64,000 nt of DNA from CAWDCV01 sp963728125 (GTDB lineage: Bacteria; Actinomycetota; Actinomycetes; CAWDCV01). The stretch spans positions 1 through 64,000 of the forward strand of contig CAVSIZ010000019.1 of NCBI GenBank assembly GCA_963728125.1, in the 5' to 3' direction. This document shows, one piece after another, positions 9,133 through 18,429 of this stretch (positions are counted from its first letter, which is position 1; every line of letters starts with the position of its first letter). The translations under genes and the position numbers were made by a program. The notes beneath the pieces were generated by a model. That model had not been told where the DNA came from and did not search any database. It saw only the letters and a list, made by a program, of their open reading frames with translations.

Positions 9133-9193
9133 CCCCCGGCCCTCACCCTCTTCTGGCGGTCGCGATCCGATGCTGCGTGCGGCTACTACGCTA

Positions 9194-9448
9194 ATGGACG
9201 TGCCGAAGTCACGTATCCGCCGCAAGGCCGTCTACACTCCGCCGCCCCCACGCGCCGCACCGCTGGCCAGCCGCGCCTGGGTGGCGCCAGTGATGGTTGC
9301 GCTGTTCCTGATCGGTCTCGCGTGGATCGTCACGTTCTACCTGACTCAGGGCGATCTGCCGCTTATGGATGCGCTCGGCAACTGGAACATCCTCGTCGGC
9401 TTCGTCTTCATCGGTCTGGGGTTCGCGGTCTCCACTCAGTGGAAGTAA
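9194..9448 (+). CDS. crgA: Cell division protein CrgA
   Basis: 84 residues, two membrane helices (about 29-51 and 64-80) joined by a short loop (GDLPLMDALGNWN), the standard CrgA layout. CrgA coordinates septal peptidoglycan synthesis with FtsZ and PBPs. The family N terminus is usually MPKSxxRKK; the GTG at 9200 would give exactly MPKSRIRRK, so the true start may be 9200 rather than the ATG at 9194. Transcribed divergently from the DUF881-sortase operon. Confidence 0.9.
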   Translation: MDVPKSRIRRKAVYTPPPPRAAPLASRAWVAPVMVALFLIGLAWIVTFYLTQGDLPLMDALGNWNILVGFVFIGLGFAVSTQWK

Positions 9449-9496
9449 CTACACCGCTGTAGTTCGTCCACATGAGTTGTCCACATTGGGGACAAC
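9447..9496. terminator. Two tandem hairpins between convergent crgA and rhomboid genes
   Basis: AACTACA (9447-9453) pairs with TGTAGTT (9458-9464), starting at the crgA stop. GTTGTCC (9476-9482) pairs with GGACAAC (9490-9496). They sit in the 62-nt gap between two convergent genes and probably end transcription from both sides. Confidence 0.5.
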
Positions 9497-9510
9497 GCCC
9501 ACGACTGCCG

Positions 9511-10380
9511 TCAGCCGGTGAGCTGCGCCGTACGGAACGCCACAATGCCGACCGTCGCAAGGAAGACCAGGACGGATGCGGCGACGCCGATCAGCGTGCG
9601 CCGTTCGCGCGGCGCGTACGCGAACGCGTAGGCCACGGCCATGCCGGTGATGAGACCGCCGAGATGCGCGCGCCAGTCGATGCCCTCGATGACGAATCCG
9701 AGAGCGAGGTTGATGCCAATGAGCACGGTCACCCCGCGGACGTCGTACCGCAGCCGTCGGCTGACCACTAGCGTCGCGCCGAGGATGCCGAAGACGGCGC
9801 CGGAGGCGCCGAGCGACGGCTGCACCGGGTTCGCGAAGAGATACGAGACCGCGGAGCCGCCGAGCGCCGACAGCACATAGAGCACGGCGAAGCGAACGTG
9901 CCCGAACGCGGCCTCGAGTTGTGGACCGAACAGGTAGAGCGCGTACATGTTGAACAGCAGGTGCAGGATGCCGCCGTGAAGGAACGCGGCCGTGAGCAGG
10001 CGCCACCACTCGCCCTGCGATAGACCCGCGAGGTTGCCGCTGTCGTCGAGCTGAAGGCCCACCATCCACCACTCGCGGGGATTGCCGGGCACGATGCTGT
10101 CGATGAGGAAGGCCACCACCGACAGCGCGATCAGGGTCATAGTGACGACGGCGCCGCGGGTGGGTACGGAGCCGCCGAAGAGGGTCCGGGCGCTGCGCTG
10201 AGTCCGTGCACCCTCCGCCACGCACTCTGGGCAATGGAAACCGACCGCTGCACTGCGCATGCAGTCCGGGCAGATGGGACGGTTGCAACGGGTGCAGCGG
10301 ACGTACGTCTCGCGGTCAGGGTGCCGGTAGCAGGTCGGAACGACGGATGCGGCCGGCTCGGGGGTGTCTGTGCTCGCCAT
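9511..10380 (-). CDS. Rhomboid family intramembrane serine protease with N-terminal zinc-binding domain
   Basis: 289 residues. The N terminus carries paired cysteines (Cys17, 29, 32, 37, 40, 50, 53, with His) resembling a B-box-like zinc ribbon. Six or more membrane helices follow from about residue 76. Rhomboid signatures are present: HLLFNMYAL, GASGAVFG with catalytic Ser193, and His239 in RAHLGGL. It cleaves membrane proteins within the bilayer; substrates are unknown. Rhomboids with this cysteine-rich front domain are common next to ppiA in Actinobacteria. Confidence 0.92.
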   Translation of the reverse strand: MASTDTPEPAASVVPTCYRHPDRETYVRCTRCNRPICPDCMRSAAVGFHCPECVAEGARTQRSARTLFGGSVPTRGAVVTMTLIALSVVAFLIDSIVPGNPREWWMVGLQLDDSGNLAGLSQGEWWRLLTAAFLHGGILHLLFNMYALYLFGPQLEAAFGHVRFAVLYVLSALGGSAVSYLFANPVQPSLGASGAVFGILGATLVVSRRLRYDVRGVTVLIGINLALGFVIEGIDWRAHLGGLITGMAVAYAFAYAPRERRTLIGVAASVLVFLATVGIVAFRTAQLTG

Positions 10381-10439
10381 GGTGTGGTGGGAGAACGCCC
10401 GCGCGGCCCGAATTGTGCCCGGCTTCGCGGACAGCGGGA

Positions 10440-10967
10440 TCAGGTCGAGGGGACGTCGATCGTCTCGATGACGACGTCGTCGACCGGACGATCTCCGCGG
10501 CCGGTCTGCGTCGCCGCGATCGCGTCGACGACGTCGCGGCTGCTCTGGTCGGCGACCTCGCCGAAGATCGTGTGCTTGCGGTTGAGCCAGCCCGTCGGTG
10601 CCACGGTGATGAAGAACTGGGAGCCGTTGGTGCCCGGACCGGCGTTCGCCATGGCCAGCAGGTACGGCCGGTCGAACGACAGGTCGGGGTGGAACTCGTC
10701 CGCGAACTGGTAGCCGGGTCCGCCGCGTCCGTTGCCCAGCGGATCGCCGCCCTGCACCATGAAGCCGGGAATGACGCGGTGGAAGACGGTGCCGTCATAC
10801 AGCGGCTTGGTCACCTTCTGTCGCGTCTGCGGGTCGGTCCACTCCCGCGACCCCTGCGCCAACTCGACGAAGTTGCGTACGGTCTTCGGCGCCTGATCGG
10901 GGAACAGCTGCACGACGATGTCGCCCCGGTTGGTCTTGATCGTTGCACTGCTCGGCTGTGCGGCCAT
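10440..10967 (-). CDS. ppiA: Cyclophilin-type peptidyl-prolyl cis-trans isomerase
   Basis: 175 residues covering a single cyclophilin domain. Active-site motifs include FHRVIPGFMVQGGDP and GTNGSQFFIT. No signal peptide is seen, so it is cytoplasmic. The start (MAAQPSSATIKTNRGDI) is preceded by GGAAGG at ribosome-binding distance and matches the usual family N terminus, so the longer upstream frame was rejected. It is divergent from the DUF5324-like gene, with the promoters in 10968-11118. Confidence 0.93.
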   Translation of the reverse strand: MAAQPSSATIKTNRGDIVVQLFPDQAPKTVRNFVELAQGSREWTDPQTRQKVTKPLYDGTVFHRVIPGFMVQGGDPLGNGRGGPGYQFADEFHPDLSFDRPYLLAMANAGPGTNGSQFFITVAPTGWLNRKHTIFGEVADQSSRDVVDAIAATQTGRGDRPVDDVVIETIDVPST

Positions 10968-11118
10968 CACTGCCCTTCCATGACTTGGCCCCTTCGGGCA
11001 AGGGCCCATCCTGACACGACCACGAAGTACGCTCGCCACGCCCGGTCACCCTCTGTTTCCGTGGGGGACGGATAGGGGAGGATGGCTCGGGACACATGAC
11101 GTATCCAGGAGGTGCTCG

Positions 11119-11949
11119 GTGGGTCGTAAGGACACCGCTCGCGTGCAGAACAAGCATGTCGAGGTGACCGTTCGTGACAAGTCCGGGGTCGTGGCCACCC
11201 GGTTAGTTCCTCTTGCAGGCTCCGCGCGCCTCACCGCGGCGCAGAAGGCTGCTGCTGCACGGGTCTGGGCCACGCCCCGCGTCACTGCCGCTCGCGGACG
11301 GGCGGAAGAGTACGTTCCCCGGATCGCCGACGCGGTGGGTGCCGCCATCGCCGCCAGTCAGCCGGTCCGCACCGAGGCCATGGCTCGCGGCGGGCTCGCC
11401 CTTGCCGCCCTGAAGGGCGAGCAGTTGCAGGTGGTGCCCAGGAAGCGCCGCGGGGCCCCCGTGCGTCGGGTCCTCGTGTTCCTCGGTCTGGCCGGTGCAG
11501 CTGCCTCTGCGGTCGCCTGGTGGCGCAGCCAGCAGCAGCCGGTAGCCCCGTGGGAAGACAGCGGATCGTCGTCGTCGCGCTCGACGGTCTATCCCGCGAC
11601 TGGTGGCACCGGCGCGACTGGTGCGGCAAGCGCGGACACCACGGCGACGGGATCGACGATGGACTCCACGACTGACACCTCCGAGCCGCCCGGTCCCGTG
11701 CTCGCGGCATCCGCCGACTCCTCCGGGCTCAGCCGCGGCGGGGACACGGCCGGTGATCTGACTACGCCGTCGACAGCCATGGGGACGACGAGTGAGTCCA
11801 CCTCTGCTGACCCCGCAGGCGAGTCGACGTCGGTGTCTCCGTCCGCCGACGACGCCAGCACGGTGGACACTCCCGTCGATACCGCACAGGAGAACGCCCC
11901 AAGGACGAGCCGCGCCCGGGGCAGGAGCACGAAGACCGACGCCACCTAG
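11119..11949 (+). CDS. DUF5324-like protein with one membrane helix and low-complexity tail
   Basis: 276 residues, GTG start behind a near-perfect AGGAGG (11107-11112). The N-terminal half is Ala/Arg-rich and amphipathic with the pattern PRIADAVGAA, then PVRTEAMARGGLALAALKG. A basic patch precedes a helix (VLVFLGLAGAAASAVAWW) and the motif APWED. The last 120 residues are Ser/Thr/Asp-rich and probably disordered. The architecture matches DUF5324 proteins found near ppiA in Streptomyces. Function unknown; a membrane-anchored scaffold is possible (inference). Confidence 0.7.
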   Translation: MGRKDTARVQNKHVEVTVRDKSGVVATRLVPLAGSARLTAAQKAAAARVWATPRVTAARGRAEEYVPRIADAVGAAIAASQPVRTEAMARGGLALAALKGEQLQVVPRKRRGAPVRRVLVFLGLAGAAASAVAWWRSQQQPVAPWEDSGSSSSRSTVYPATGGTGATGAASADTTATGSTMDSTTDTSEPPGPVLAASADSSGLSRGGDTAGDLTTPSTAMGTTSESTSADPAGESTSVSPSADDASTVDTPVDTAQENAPRTSRARGRSTKTDAT

Positions 11950-11972
11950 CCCACCCGGGCACGATGCGCCGG

Positions 11973-13412
11973 CTACCAGCTGACGGGCAGCGGCCGGCCC
12001 TCGTCATAGCCGGCGGCGCTCTGCAGCCCGACGGTCGCGCGCTCGTGCAGGTCGCTGAGCGTCGCCGCGCCGGCGTACGTGCACGCGCTGCGCACCCCAG
12101 CGACGATTGCGTCGAGCAGGTCCTCGACGCCCGGACGCTCCGGGTCGAGGTACATCCGCGCCGAGGAGATGCCCTCCTCGAACAGCGCCTTGCGGGCCCG
12201 GTCGAACGCGGACTCCTCGACGGTTCGGGCGCGCACGGCCCGTGCCGACGCCATGCCGAAGCTCTCCTTGTACGCGCGGCCCTCGGCGTCGACGTGGAGA
12301 TCGCCGGGTGACTCGTACGTCCCTGCGAACCACGAGCCGATCATGACGTTGGCCGCCCCCGCGGCGAGAGCGAGCGCGACGTCGCGCGGATGCCGTACGC
12401 CACCGTCGGCCCAGACGTGCTTATCCAGCCGCCGGGCCGCAGCCGCGCACTCGACGACGGCGCTGAACTGCGGCCTTCCGACGCCGGTGCGCATCCGGGT
12501 CGTACACATCGCACCGGGTCCGACGCCCACCTTGACGACGTCGGCGCCGGCCTCGATCAGATCGATCACGCCCGCGGCGGTGACGACGTTGCCCGCCACC
12601 ACCGGAACGGCGGGGTCGAGCGCACGCACGATCTTCAGCGCATCGAGCATGCGGTCCTGGTGGCCGTGCGCGGTGTCGACGACGAGCACGTCGATGCCGG
12701 CGTCGAGCAGAGCCTCCGCCTTGAGTCCCACGTCACCGCCGACCCCGATCGCCGCGGCAATGCGGAGTCGCCCGGAGTCGTCGAGCGCAGGCTCGTACAG
12801 CGTGCTGCGCAGGGCACCGTCGCGCGTGATCAGCCCGCGTAACCGCCCGGTCGCGTCGACCACGGGCGCCAGCCGGTGCCGTCCCTCGTGCAGCCGGTCG
12901 AATGCCTCCTGGCCGGCCACCGTGTCGGGAAGCGTCAGCAGCTCGATCGACATCACCTGAGCGAGCTGGGTGTACCGGTCGACGCCGAGGCAGTCCGGCT
13001 CGGTGACGACACCGACGGGATGTTGCTCATCGTCGAGGACGATCACCGCGCCGTGAGATCGCTTGGGCAGCAGGGCCAGCGCCTCGCCGACCGTGGCCGT
13101 GCTGTGCAGTGTGAGGGGAGTGTCGTAGACCGGGTGCCGCTCCTTGACCCAGGTGGTGACCTGGCGGACGACGTTCAGCGGGATGTCCTGCGGGATCACG
13201 GCAATGCCGCCACGGCGGGCGATGGTTTCGGCCATCCGGCGCCCGGCGACCGCGGTCATGTTGGCGACGACGACCGGGATCGTGGTGCCGCTGCCGTCGT
13301 TCGTGGCCAGGTCGACGTCGAGGCGCGAGGACACCGCCGACCGCCCGGGCACCATGAAGACGTCGTCGTACGTCAGGTCGTGGGGCGGGACGCGGTCGTC
13401 CAGGAAGCGCAC
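11973..13412 (-). CDS. guaB1: GuaB1-type IMP dehydrogenase/GMP reductase family protein
   Basis: 479 residues. A TIM barrel is interrupted by a CBS pair (about residues 90-200) with GLITRDGALRS. The flavin-free IMPDH/GMPR active-site loop is present: GVGPGAMCTTRM with Cys303, preceded by GADVVKVG and followed by WADGGVRHPRDVALALAAGA. The GuaB1 branch in mycobacteria has been shown to be a CBS-regulated GMP reductase converting GMP to IMP, so that is the preferred call over true IMPDH. The GTG start (RFLDDRVPPHDLTYDDV) matches family length. It overlaps the upstream MFS gene by 40 nt and is the distal gene of a catabolic operon. Confidence 0.85.
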   Translation of the reverse strand: MRFLDDRVPPHDLTYDDVFMVPGRSAVSSRLDVDLATNDGSGTTIPVVVANMTAVAGRRMAETIARRGGIAVIPQDIPLNVVRQVTTWVKERHPVYDTPLTLHSTATVGEALALLPKRSHGAVIVLDDEQHPVGVVTEPDCLGVDRYTQLAQVMSIELLTLPDTVAGQEAFDRLHEGRHRLAPVVDATGRLRGLITRDGALRSTLYEPALDDSGRLRIAAAIGVGGDVGLKAEALLDAGIDVLVVDTAHGHQDRMLDALKIVRALDPAVPVVAGNVVTAAGVIDLIEAGADVVKVGVGPGAMCTTRMRTGVGRPQFSAVVECAAAARRLDKHVWADGGVRHPRDVALALAAGAANVMIGSWFAGTYESPGDLHVDAEGRAYKESFGMASARAVRARTVEESAFDRARKALFEEGISSARMYLDPERPGVEDLLDAIVAGVRSACTYAGAATLSDLHERATVGLQSAAGYDEGRPLPVSW

Positions 13413-14803
13413 CCGCGCACGATAGCCAGCTTGTCCACAACCAGCGTGACGCTGATCAATGCCGCGATGCCGCACAGACCAGCAGCGAGCAGCGCCGCGA
13501 CGACGTAGCCGGTCTCAGCCGGGAAGTCCTCGCCGCGCGGCGTCCACGCTGCTTGTACGGCCGCGATCAACGCGCTACCGATAGCGCCGCCAGTGATCCT
13601 CAGCACGGTATTGACACCCATCGCGCTGGCCGTCCGCGCCGGCGGTGTGCGCGCGACGATCACCGCCGGCATGACCGAGTACGTCACCCCGATGCCGATG
13701 CCGGCAACGAACGTGACGACGGTGATCTGCCACAGCTCGTCGTGCAGCCGGGCAAAGAACAGGTACGCCGCTGCGACGAGCGCCGATCCGATCACCAAGA
13801 CGACGCGGAGGCTGACCACAGAGGAGAGCCGGCGGGTGAGGCTCGGCGCGAGCAGGCTGCCCGCCGACATGGGCAGCATCAGCAGCCCCGCGACGAGCAG
13901 GCTCTGCCCGAGCCCGCCCGGCGCCGATGCGGGAGCCTGCACGACGCGGTAGACGAGGCTCATCCCGCCGAACACGGCGGCGCCAGTGCCCAGGGCGGTG
14001 AGGTTGACGCCGAGCAGCGCCGGGCTGCAGGCGAGTCGCAGATCGACCAGCGGTGTGGCCGCGCGCAACTCCACCATTGCCCACGCGGCGAGCAGCACGG
14101 TGCTGATAGCGAACAAGCCGAGGATGGTTGCCGAGGTCCATCCCCACGCGGCACCACGGCTGACGGCGAGGAGCCCGGCGCCGAGCCCACCGCCGAGGAG
14201 GAGCGCGCCCGGGACGTCTACGCCGAGACGTGCCGGGGCCCGCGTCGACAGTGGCACGACGCGCGCGCTGACGATCGCCGCGACGGCCGTGAGAACGGCG
14301 CCGAACAGGAACGCTGCGCGGTAGTCCAGGTAGTGCACGAACAGGCCGGTCATCGGATTCGCCAACCCGGCGCCGACGGCGATGCTGATGGACAGCAGCG
14401 CCAAGGTGCGGCGGAGCATCTTCCCTTCGAGGTACTCGCGCGCGACGCCGATCGTCAGCGGGATGAGGCCGTACCCGAGTCCCTGCAGCGCCCGGCCGGC
14501 CAGCAGGCCAGGGAACGTGCCGAGAGCCGCCGCGACCAAGCCGCCGAGCGCGACTGCGGCGAGCGACAGGACGAGCACCCGGCGACGACGGCGACCGTCG
14601 CCGATCCGGCTCACGACGGGCGTCGTGACCGCGCCGACCACGAGCGTGACGGTGAGCGCCCACTGCGCCGCTTCCAGGCTGACGTCGTGCACGCGCGCGA
14701 CTTCGGGAATGAGCGGCGTGCCGAACCCCGACACGATCGCTCCGCACAGTGCGGCCAGGATCAGGCAACCAGCGAGTCGACGGTCGGAGGCCGTTCTCCT
14801 CAC
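13373..14803 (-). CDS. Major facilitator superfamily transporter (DHA2/EmrB-like)
   Basis: 476 residues with about 14 hydrophobic helices. The MFS loop 2-3 signature region reads SRIGDGRRRRRV and a motif C-like segment GRALQGLGYGLIP follows. Size and helix count fit the 14-TM DHA2 family of drug or metabolite exporters. The start is the GTG in a GTGA overlap with the thiolase stop, so it belongs to the thiolase operon and may move a pathway intermediate or substrate (inference). Its 3' end runs 40 nt into guaB1, in another frame. Confidence 0.85.
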   Translation of the reverse strand: MRRTASDRRLAGCLILAALCGAIVSGFGTPLIPEVARVHDVSLEAAQWALTVTLVVGAVTTPVVSRIGDGRRRRRVLVLSLAAVALGGLVAAALGTFPGLLAGRALQGLGYGLIPLTIGVAREYLEGKMLRRTLALLSISIAVGAGLANPMTGLFVHYLDYRAAFLFGAVLTAVAAIVSARVVPLSTRAPARLGVDVPGALLLGGGLGAGLLAVSRGAAWGWTSATILGLFAISTVLLAAWAMVELRAATPLVDLRLACSPALLGVNLTALGTGAAVFGGMSLVYRVVQAPASAPGGLGQSLLVAGLLMLPMSAGSLLAPSLTRRLSSVVSLRVVLVIGSALVAAAYLFFARLHDELWQITVVTFVAGIGIGVTYSVMPAVIVARTPPARTASAMGVNTVLRITGGAIGSALIAAVQAAWTPRGEDFPAETGYVVAALLAAGLCGIAALISVTLVVDKLAIVRGCASWTTASRPTT

Positions 14804-15948
14804 AGCCGCTCGAGGACGGTCGCGTTCGCCATCCCGCCGCCCTCGCACATCACCTGCAGGCCGTACCGGATGCCGTCACGGTGCAGCGTGTGCACCAGCG
14901 TCGTCATCAGTCGCGCACCGGTGGCTCCCAGCGGGTGCCCGAGCGCGATCGCGCCGCCGAGCGGGTTCGTTCGCGCCGGGTCGGCTCCGGTCTCTGCCAG
15001 CCAGGCGAGGACGACGCACGCGAACGCCTCGTTGACCTCGTACACGCCGATGTCGTCCAGGGTGAGCCCGCTGCGCTTCAGCACCCGTTCGGTGACGGCG
15101 ATAGGCCCGGTGAGCATGAGGACGGGATCGCTACCGATGACGGCCATCGCGTGGACGCGGGCCAGCGGCGTCAGGCCGTGCCGGCGTACGGCAGCCTCGG
15201 ACGCGACCAGGATGGCCGCCGCGCCGTCGGAGATCTGGCTGGCCAGTGCGGCGGTGAGGCGTCCGTCGGGGCGCATCGGAGACAGCGTCGCCATCTTCTC
15301 CAGCGATGTGTCGGGACGTGGCCCCTCGTCGCGCTCGACGCCGGCGACAGGAGCGATCTCTGCGTCGAACCGCCCGGCGTCGGCTGCGGCTGCCGCGCGC
15401 CGATGGCTCTCGAGCGCGAACTCCTCCATCCGCTCGCGGCTGAGGTTCCACTGCTCGGCGATCAGCTCGGCGCCGCGGAACTGGGTGATCTCCTGATCGC
15501 CGTACCTCGCGCGATAGCGCTCGCCGTGCCGCGGATGCCCCAGACCGGCCTCCTCGCCGACGTAAATGGGAGACGCGATCGGGACCCGGCTCATCACCTC
15601 GACGCCGCCGGCGAGCACGAGGTCGGCCGCGCCGCTCGCTACTGCCTGGGCGGCCAGATGGACTGCCTGCTGTGACGACCCGCACTGCCGGTCGAGGGTG
15701 AAGCCGGGAACGGACTCCGGCAGCCCAGCCGACAGTGCTGCCGTCCGCGCGATGTTGGACGACTGCGCGCCGACCTGACTGACGCAGCCCAGAATGACGT
15801 CGTCGAGGAGCTCGCCGTCGACGCCGGCTCGGTCGAGGGCCGCGCAGATCGCGTGCGCCGCGAGATCCGCCGGGTGGACACTCGCAAGGCCGCCACCACG
15901 GCGCCCCACGGGTGAGCGCGCGGCGGCGACGATGAAGGCGTCGCTCAT
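14800..15948 (-). CDS. Acetyl-CoA acetyltransferase (thiolase)
   Basis: 382 residues, full thiolase. The N-terminal nucleophile Cys lies in DRQCGSSQQAVH (about residue 88), NEAFACV and GHPLGATGARL carry the His site, and MCEGGGMANA carries the second Cys. It cleaves 3-ketoacyl-CoA to acetyl-CoA plus a shorter acyl-CoA, or works in reverse. The ATG overlaps the stop of the crotonase upstream by 4 nt. Operon order (leftward): acyl-CoA dehydrogenase, amidohydrolase, DUF1446, AtuA small domain, crotonase, thiolase, MFS, GuaB1. Confidence 0.93.
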   Translation of the reverse strand: MSDAFIVAAARSPVGRRGGGLASVHPADLAAHAICAALDRAGVDGELLDDVILGCVSQVGAQSSNIARTAALSAGLPESVPGFTLDRQCGSSQQAVHLAAQAVASGAADLVLAGGVEVMSRVPIASPIYVGEEAGLGHPRHGERYRARYGDQEITQFRGAELIAEQWNLSRERMEEFALESHRRAAAAADAGRFDAEIAPVAGVERDEGPRPDTSLEKMATLSPMRPDGRLTAALASQISDGAAAILVASEAAVRRHGLTPLARVHAMAVIGSDPVLMLTGPIAVTERVLKRSGLTLDDIGVYEVNEAFACVVLAWLAETGADPARTNPLGGAIALGHPLGATGARLMTTLVHTLHRDGIRYGLQVMCEGGGMANATVLERL

Positions 15949-16758
15949 GGCTGCTTGTCTCTGAGGTTCGTGTTGTTGTCCGCCCAGTGCGGCTGGCGCC
16001 GCTCGAGGAACGCGTTCGCCCCCTCCTCGAGGTCGGCGCCGAGGAAGAACGGCAGGTTGAGGAACGGCGCCGCGTCGAGTGCCTGCTCGGCGGGCAGGTC
16101 GGCGAGCAGGCTGAACGCTCGCCGCCCGAGCCGGATCGCCCGCGGGCTGCTGCGGACGAAGCGGGCCGCGTAGTCGTCGAGGCCCTCCTCGAGCGCGTGA
16201 CGATCGGGATAGATCCGGTTGACGAAGCCCAGCCGGTACGCCTCGGCGGCGTCGATCGGGTCGCCGGTCAGCAGCATCTCGAGCAGCGCCTTGCGCGGCA
16301 CCGATCGCGACAGGTGGGCAACGATGATCATCGGGAACATCCCGACCCGCGTCTCCGGAAGCGCGAAGCTCGACCGCTCAGTCGCGAGCACGATGTCGCA
16401 CATCCCGGCGAGGCCCATGCCACCGGCGTACGCGGGACCATCGACGGCCGCGACCACTGGCTTGGGAGCGCGCAGCATCAGCCGGTGCAGCTCGACGATC
16501 GCCTCCGGCCAGGCGTACGCCTCGTGCGCGGCGAGCTCGCGGAACCTGCCCATCTGGCGCAGAGTTGCCGCCGGCGCAGAAGGCCTCGCCGGCGCCGGCG
16601 ATGGCGACGGACCGCACCGAGTCGTCGGCGAACAGCGACGTCATAGCGTCGAGCAGGGCGGGCGCCGTCACCGGATCGAGCGGGTTGCGCTCCTCGGGAC
16701 GGTTCAGCGTGGCGATGCCGAGGCTGCCGCGTTGGGTGACGAGGACGGCGTCGCTCAT
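15945..16758 (-). pseudogene. Enoyl-CoA hydratase/isomerase (crotonase), broken by a single-base frameshift
   Basis: The first part (16758 down to about 16558) encodes the crotonase N terminus with NRPEERNPLDP and the first oxyanion segment AFCAGGNSA. The rest (from 16556) in the next frame continues MGRFRELAAHEAYAW, the second oxyanion segment PAYAGGMGLAG and the C-terminal helices to HWADNNT. Dropping one C of the CC/GG pair at 16556-16557 gives a continuous protein of about 270 residues with no other defect. The gene is tightly coupled to both neighbours (ATGA overlaps), so a sequence error or very recent mutation is more likely than a decayed pseudogene. It hydrates 2-enoyl-CoA in beta-oxidation. 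Confidence 0.85.
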
Positions 16759-17060
16759 GGCTGGATTTCCATGCGCAGCAGCCAGGCGTACATCACCTTG
16801 CCGAGATGGTCGGAGCGCAGCGACATCGTGCCCCCGCCATCGAGGGCGCCGGTGAGGACGAAGTTGAGCGCGCGGATGTTCGGCAGCTCGTAGCGGGTGA
16901 CCGTGCCGCGGACCAGGTCGCCGAAGTGCTCGCGTACGCGTTCCGCGGTGACCTCACGTTGCAGCAAGGCGAAGCCCGCGTCGTCGTACGCCACCAGCCC
17001 GACGTTGCAGGTGTCGCCCTTGTCACCGGAACGACCGTGCGCCAGCTCTGCTACCCGCAT
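16755..17060 (-). CDS. AtuA small (ferredoxin-fold) C-terminal domain protein
   Basis: 101 residues. The motif GRSGDKGDTCN near the N terminus, TRYELPNIRALNFVL in the middle and the C-terminal KVMYAWLLRMEI match the domain found at the C terminus of acyclic terpene utilisation protein AtuA. Here it is a separate gene one nucleotide after the DUF1446 gene, which supplies the N-terminal domain. It probably associates with that protein to form a split AtuA. Biochemical activity is unknown. A paralogue is at 55529-55828. Confidence 0.8.
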   Translation of the reverse strand: MRVAELAHGRSGDKGDTCNVGLVAYDDAGFALLQREVTAERVREHFGDLVRGTVTRYELPNIRALNFVLTGALDGGGTMSLRSDHLGKVMYAWLLRMEIQP

Positions 17061-17061
17061 G

Positions 17062-18420
17062 TCACACCTCCAGCAGGTCGACCGACTGCACGATGTGCTC
17101 GCGCGGGACCAAGCACGGCCAGACCGCATACAGCTCCTTGAGCGGCGGTCGCGTGCCGACACCGGCAACGCCGGCGGGCCCGTTGTTGTAGAGCGGCACG
17201 CTCTCGGTAAAGACCTTGCGCGCCTCCTCAGGCGTTGCGCAGCGGGCGGCGTAGCGCACGACGATCTCGGGCAGCTCCGGGTCGGTCGGCGGTGGCAGCC
17301 GGTCGCCCCACATCGAGTTCCATCCGACGTACTCGATGAGGTCGTCGTCGCAGCGAAAGTCGGCGGTGGCCAGCCGGTTGCGGAGGAACTCGATGCCGCG
17401 CTGCGCCTTCCCCCAGGCATCCGGCCAGGTGTAGGTGAACTGCACCTCGCCCACGAAACCGGCGCGGTAGCCCATGTTGGCCTTGAGCGTGGCGGGCCGT
17501 TCTCGACCGGTGGCGCCGCTGATCCGGACCGCGTCGTCGTCGACCTGCTCGAGGCGAATCTGCGAGAAGTCCGCGGTGACGTCCGCGGTGAGGTAGTTCG
17601 CCGGGTCGAGGATCTCGTAGATCATCTGCTCGCTGACCGTGCCGACGTCGACGCGTCCGCCCGAACCTGGTGTCTTGGTGATGACAGCGGTGCCGTCGTC
17701 GGACACCTCGGCGATGGGATAGCCGAGGTTCTCCAGGTCGGGGACGCTCCGCCAGTCGCCGTACAGGCCACCGGTGGCCTGCCCACCGCATTCCACTGCA
17801 TGCGCGGCAGCGGTCGCCATCCCGAGCCGCTGCCAGTCGTCGGTGGCCCAGCCGAACTCGTGGATCAGCGGACCGAGGTAGAGCGCGATGTCGGTCACCC
17901 GGCCGCAAACCACGACGTCGGCATCGTGCTGCAGCGCCTCGACGATTCCCTCCGCGCCGGTGTAGACCGCGGCGTGCGTCAACCGATCGCGTACGGTCTG
18001 CAGCTCTTCGCCGGTGTCAAGATTGCGGAAGTCGACGCCGGCAGCCATCAGCCGATCGATGTCGCCGCGAATGTCGTCGCCGGTAACGACAGCGATGCGG
18101 ACGCCGCCGAGTCCGAGCTCCTTGCAGAGCTCGGCGATCCGCTCGCCGCACGCGCGCGGGTTGGCGCCGCCGGCGTTCGTGACGATCGGGACGCCCTTGT
18201 CGAGACAGGTGCGTAGCGCACCGCGGAGCAGGTCGAGGACGTCGCGGGTCCACCCGTGCGACGGGTCGCGCTGCATCTGCTTGGCGAGGATCGACATCGT
18301 CAGCTCGGCCAGGTGGTCGCAGCACAGGTAGTCGATGTCGCCGCGCTCGACCATGTCGATCGCGGGCTGGACGCGATCGCCCCAGAACGCCATCCCGGCG
18401 CCGAGCCGGACCGGCGTCAC
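17062..18420 (-). CDS. DUF1446 (AtuA N-terminal domain) protein
   Basis: 452 residues, the family of AtuA N-terminal domains from acyclic terpene utilisation clusters. Recognisable segments are GAGMAFWGDRVQPA, GDIDYLCCDHLAELTMSIL, TNAGGANPRACGERI, VVTGDDIRGD, VVCGRVTDIALYLGPL, HAVECGGQATGG and LTADVTADFSQIRL. Annotated AtuA homologues lie with acyl-CoA carboxylase, hydratase and dehydrogenase genes, but the reaction is not established. The GTG start is chosen because GGAG lies eight bases upstream; the frame stays open further but crosses a long inverted repeat. Downstream is the small AtuA domain gene. Confidence 0.85.
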   Translation of the reverse strand: MTPVRLGAGMAFWGDRVQPAIDMVERGDIDYLCCDHLAELTMSILAKQMQRDPSHGWTRDVLDLLRGALRTCLDKGVPIVTNAGGANPRACGERIAELCKELGLGGVRIAVVTGDDIRGDIDRLMAAGVDFRNLDTGEELQTVRDRLTHAAVYTGAEGIVEALQHDADVVVCGRVTDIALYLGPLIHEFGWATDDWQRLGMATAAAHAVECGGQATGGLYGDWRSVPDLENLGYPIAEVSDDGTAVITKTPGSGGRVDVGTVSEQMIYEILDPANYLTADVTADFSQIRLEQVDDDAVRISGATGRERPATLKANMGYRAGFVGEVQFTYTWPDAWGKAQRGIEFLRNRLATADFRCDDDLIEYVGWNSMWGDRLPPPTDPELPEIVVRYAARCATPEEARKVFTESVPLYNNGPAGVAGVGTRPPLKELYAVWPCLVPREHIVQSVDLLEV

Positions 18421-18429
18421 GACGTCGCT

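Noticed and set aside
9133..9225. Extending the DUF881 gene to the TTG at 9225
   Set aside because: It would overlap the N terminus of divergent crgA and remove the space for both promoters; a GA-rich site precedes the TTG at 9132.
9477..9485. TTGTCCACA, a match to the actinobacterial DnaA box, also at 13433-13441
   Set aside because: Only two isolated exact copies, one inside a terminator-like hairpin and one in coding sequence; no cluster or AT-rich region, so not an origin.
10968..11118. Search for tRNA genes near ppiA, as found near the origin in mycobacteria
   Set aside because: No cloverleaf or CCA-type end could be recognised here or in any other gap.
13553..15496. A 647-codon open frame on the plus strand across the MFS and thiolase genes
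   Set aside because: It is antisense to two well-supported genes, has Arg/Gly/His/Gln-rich low-complexity composition and no family motif; it is a by-product of high GC.
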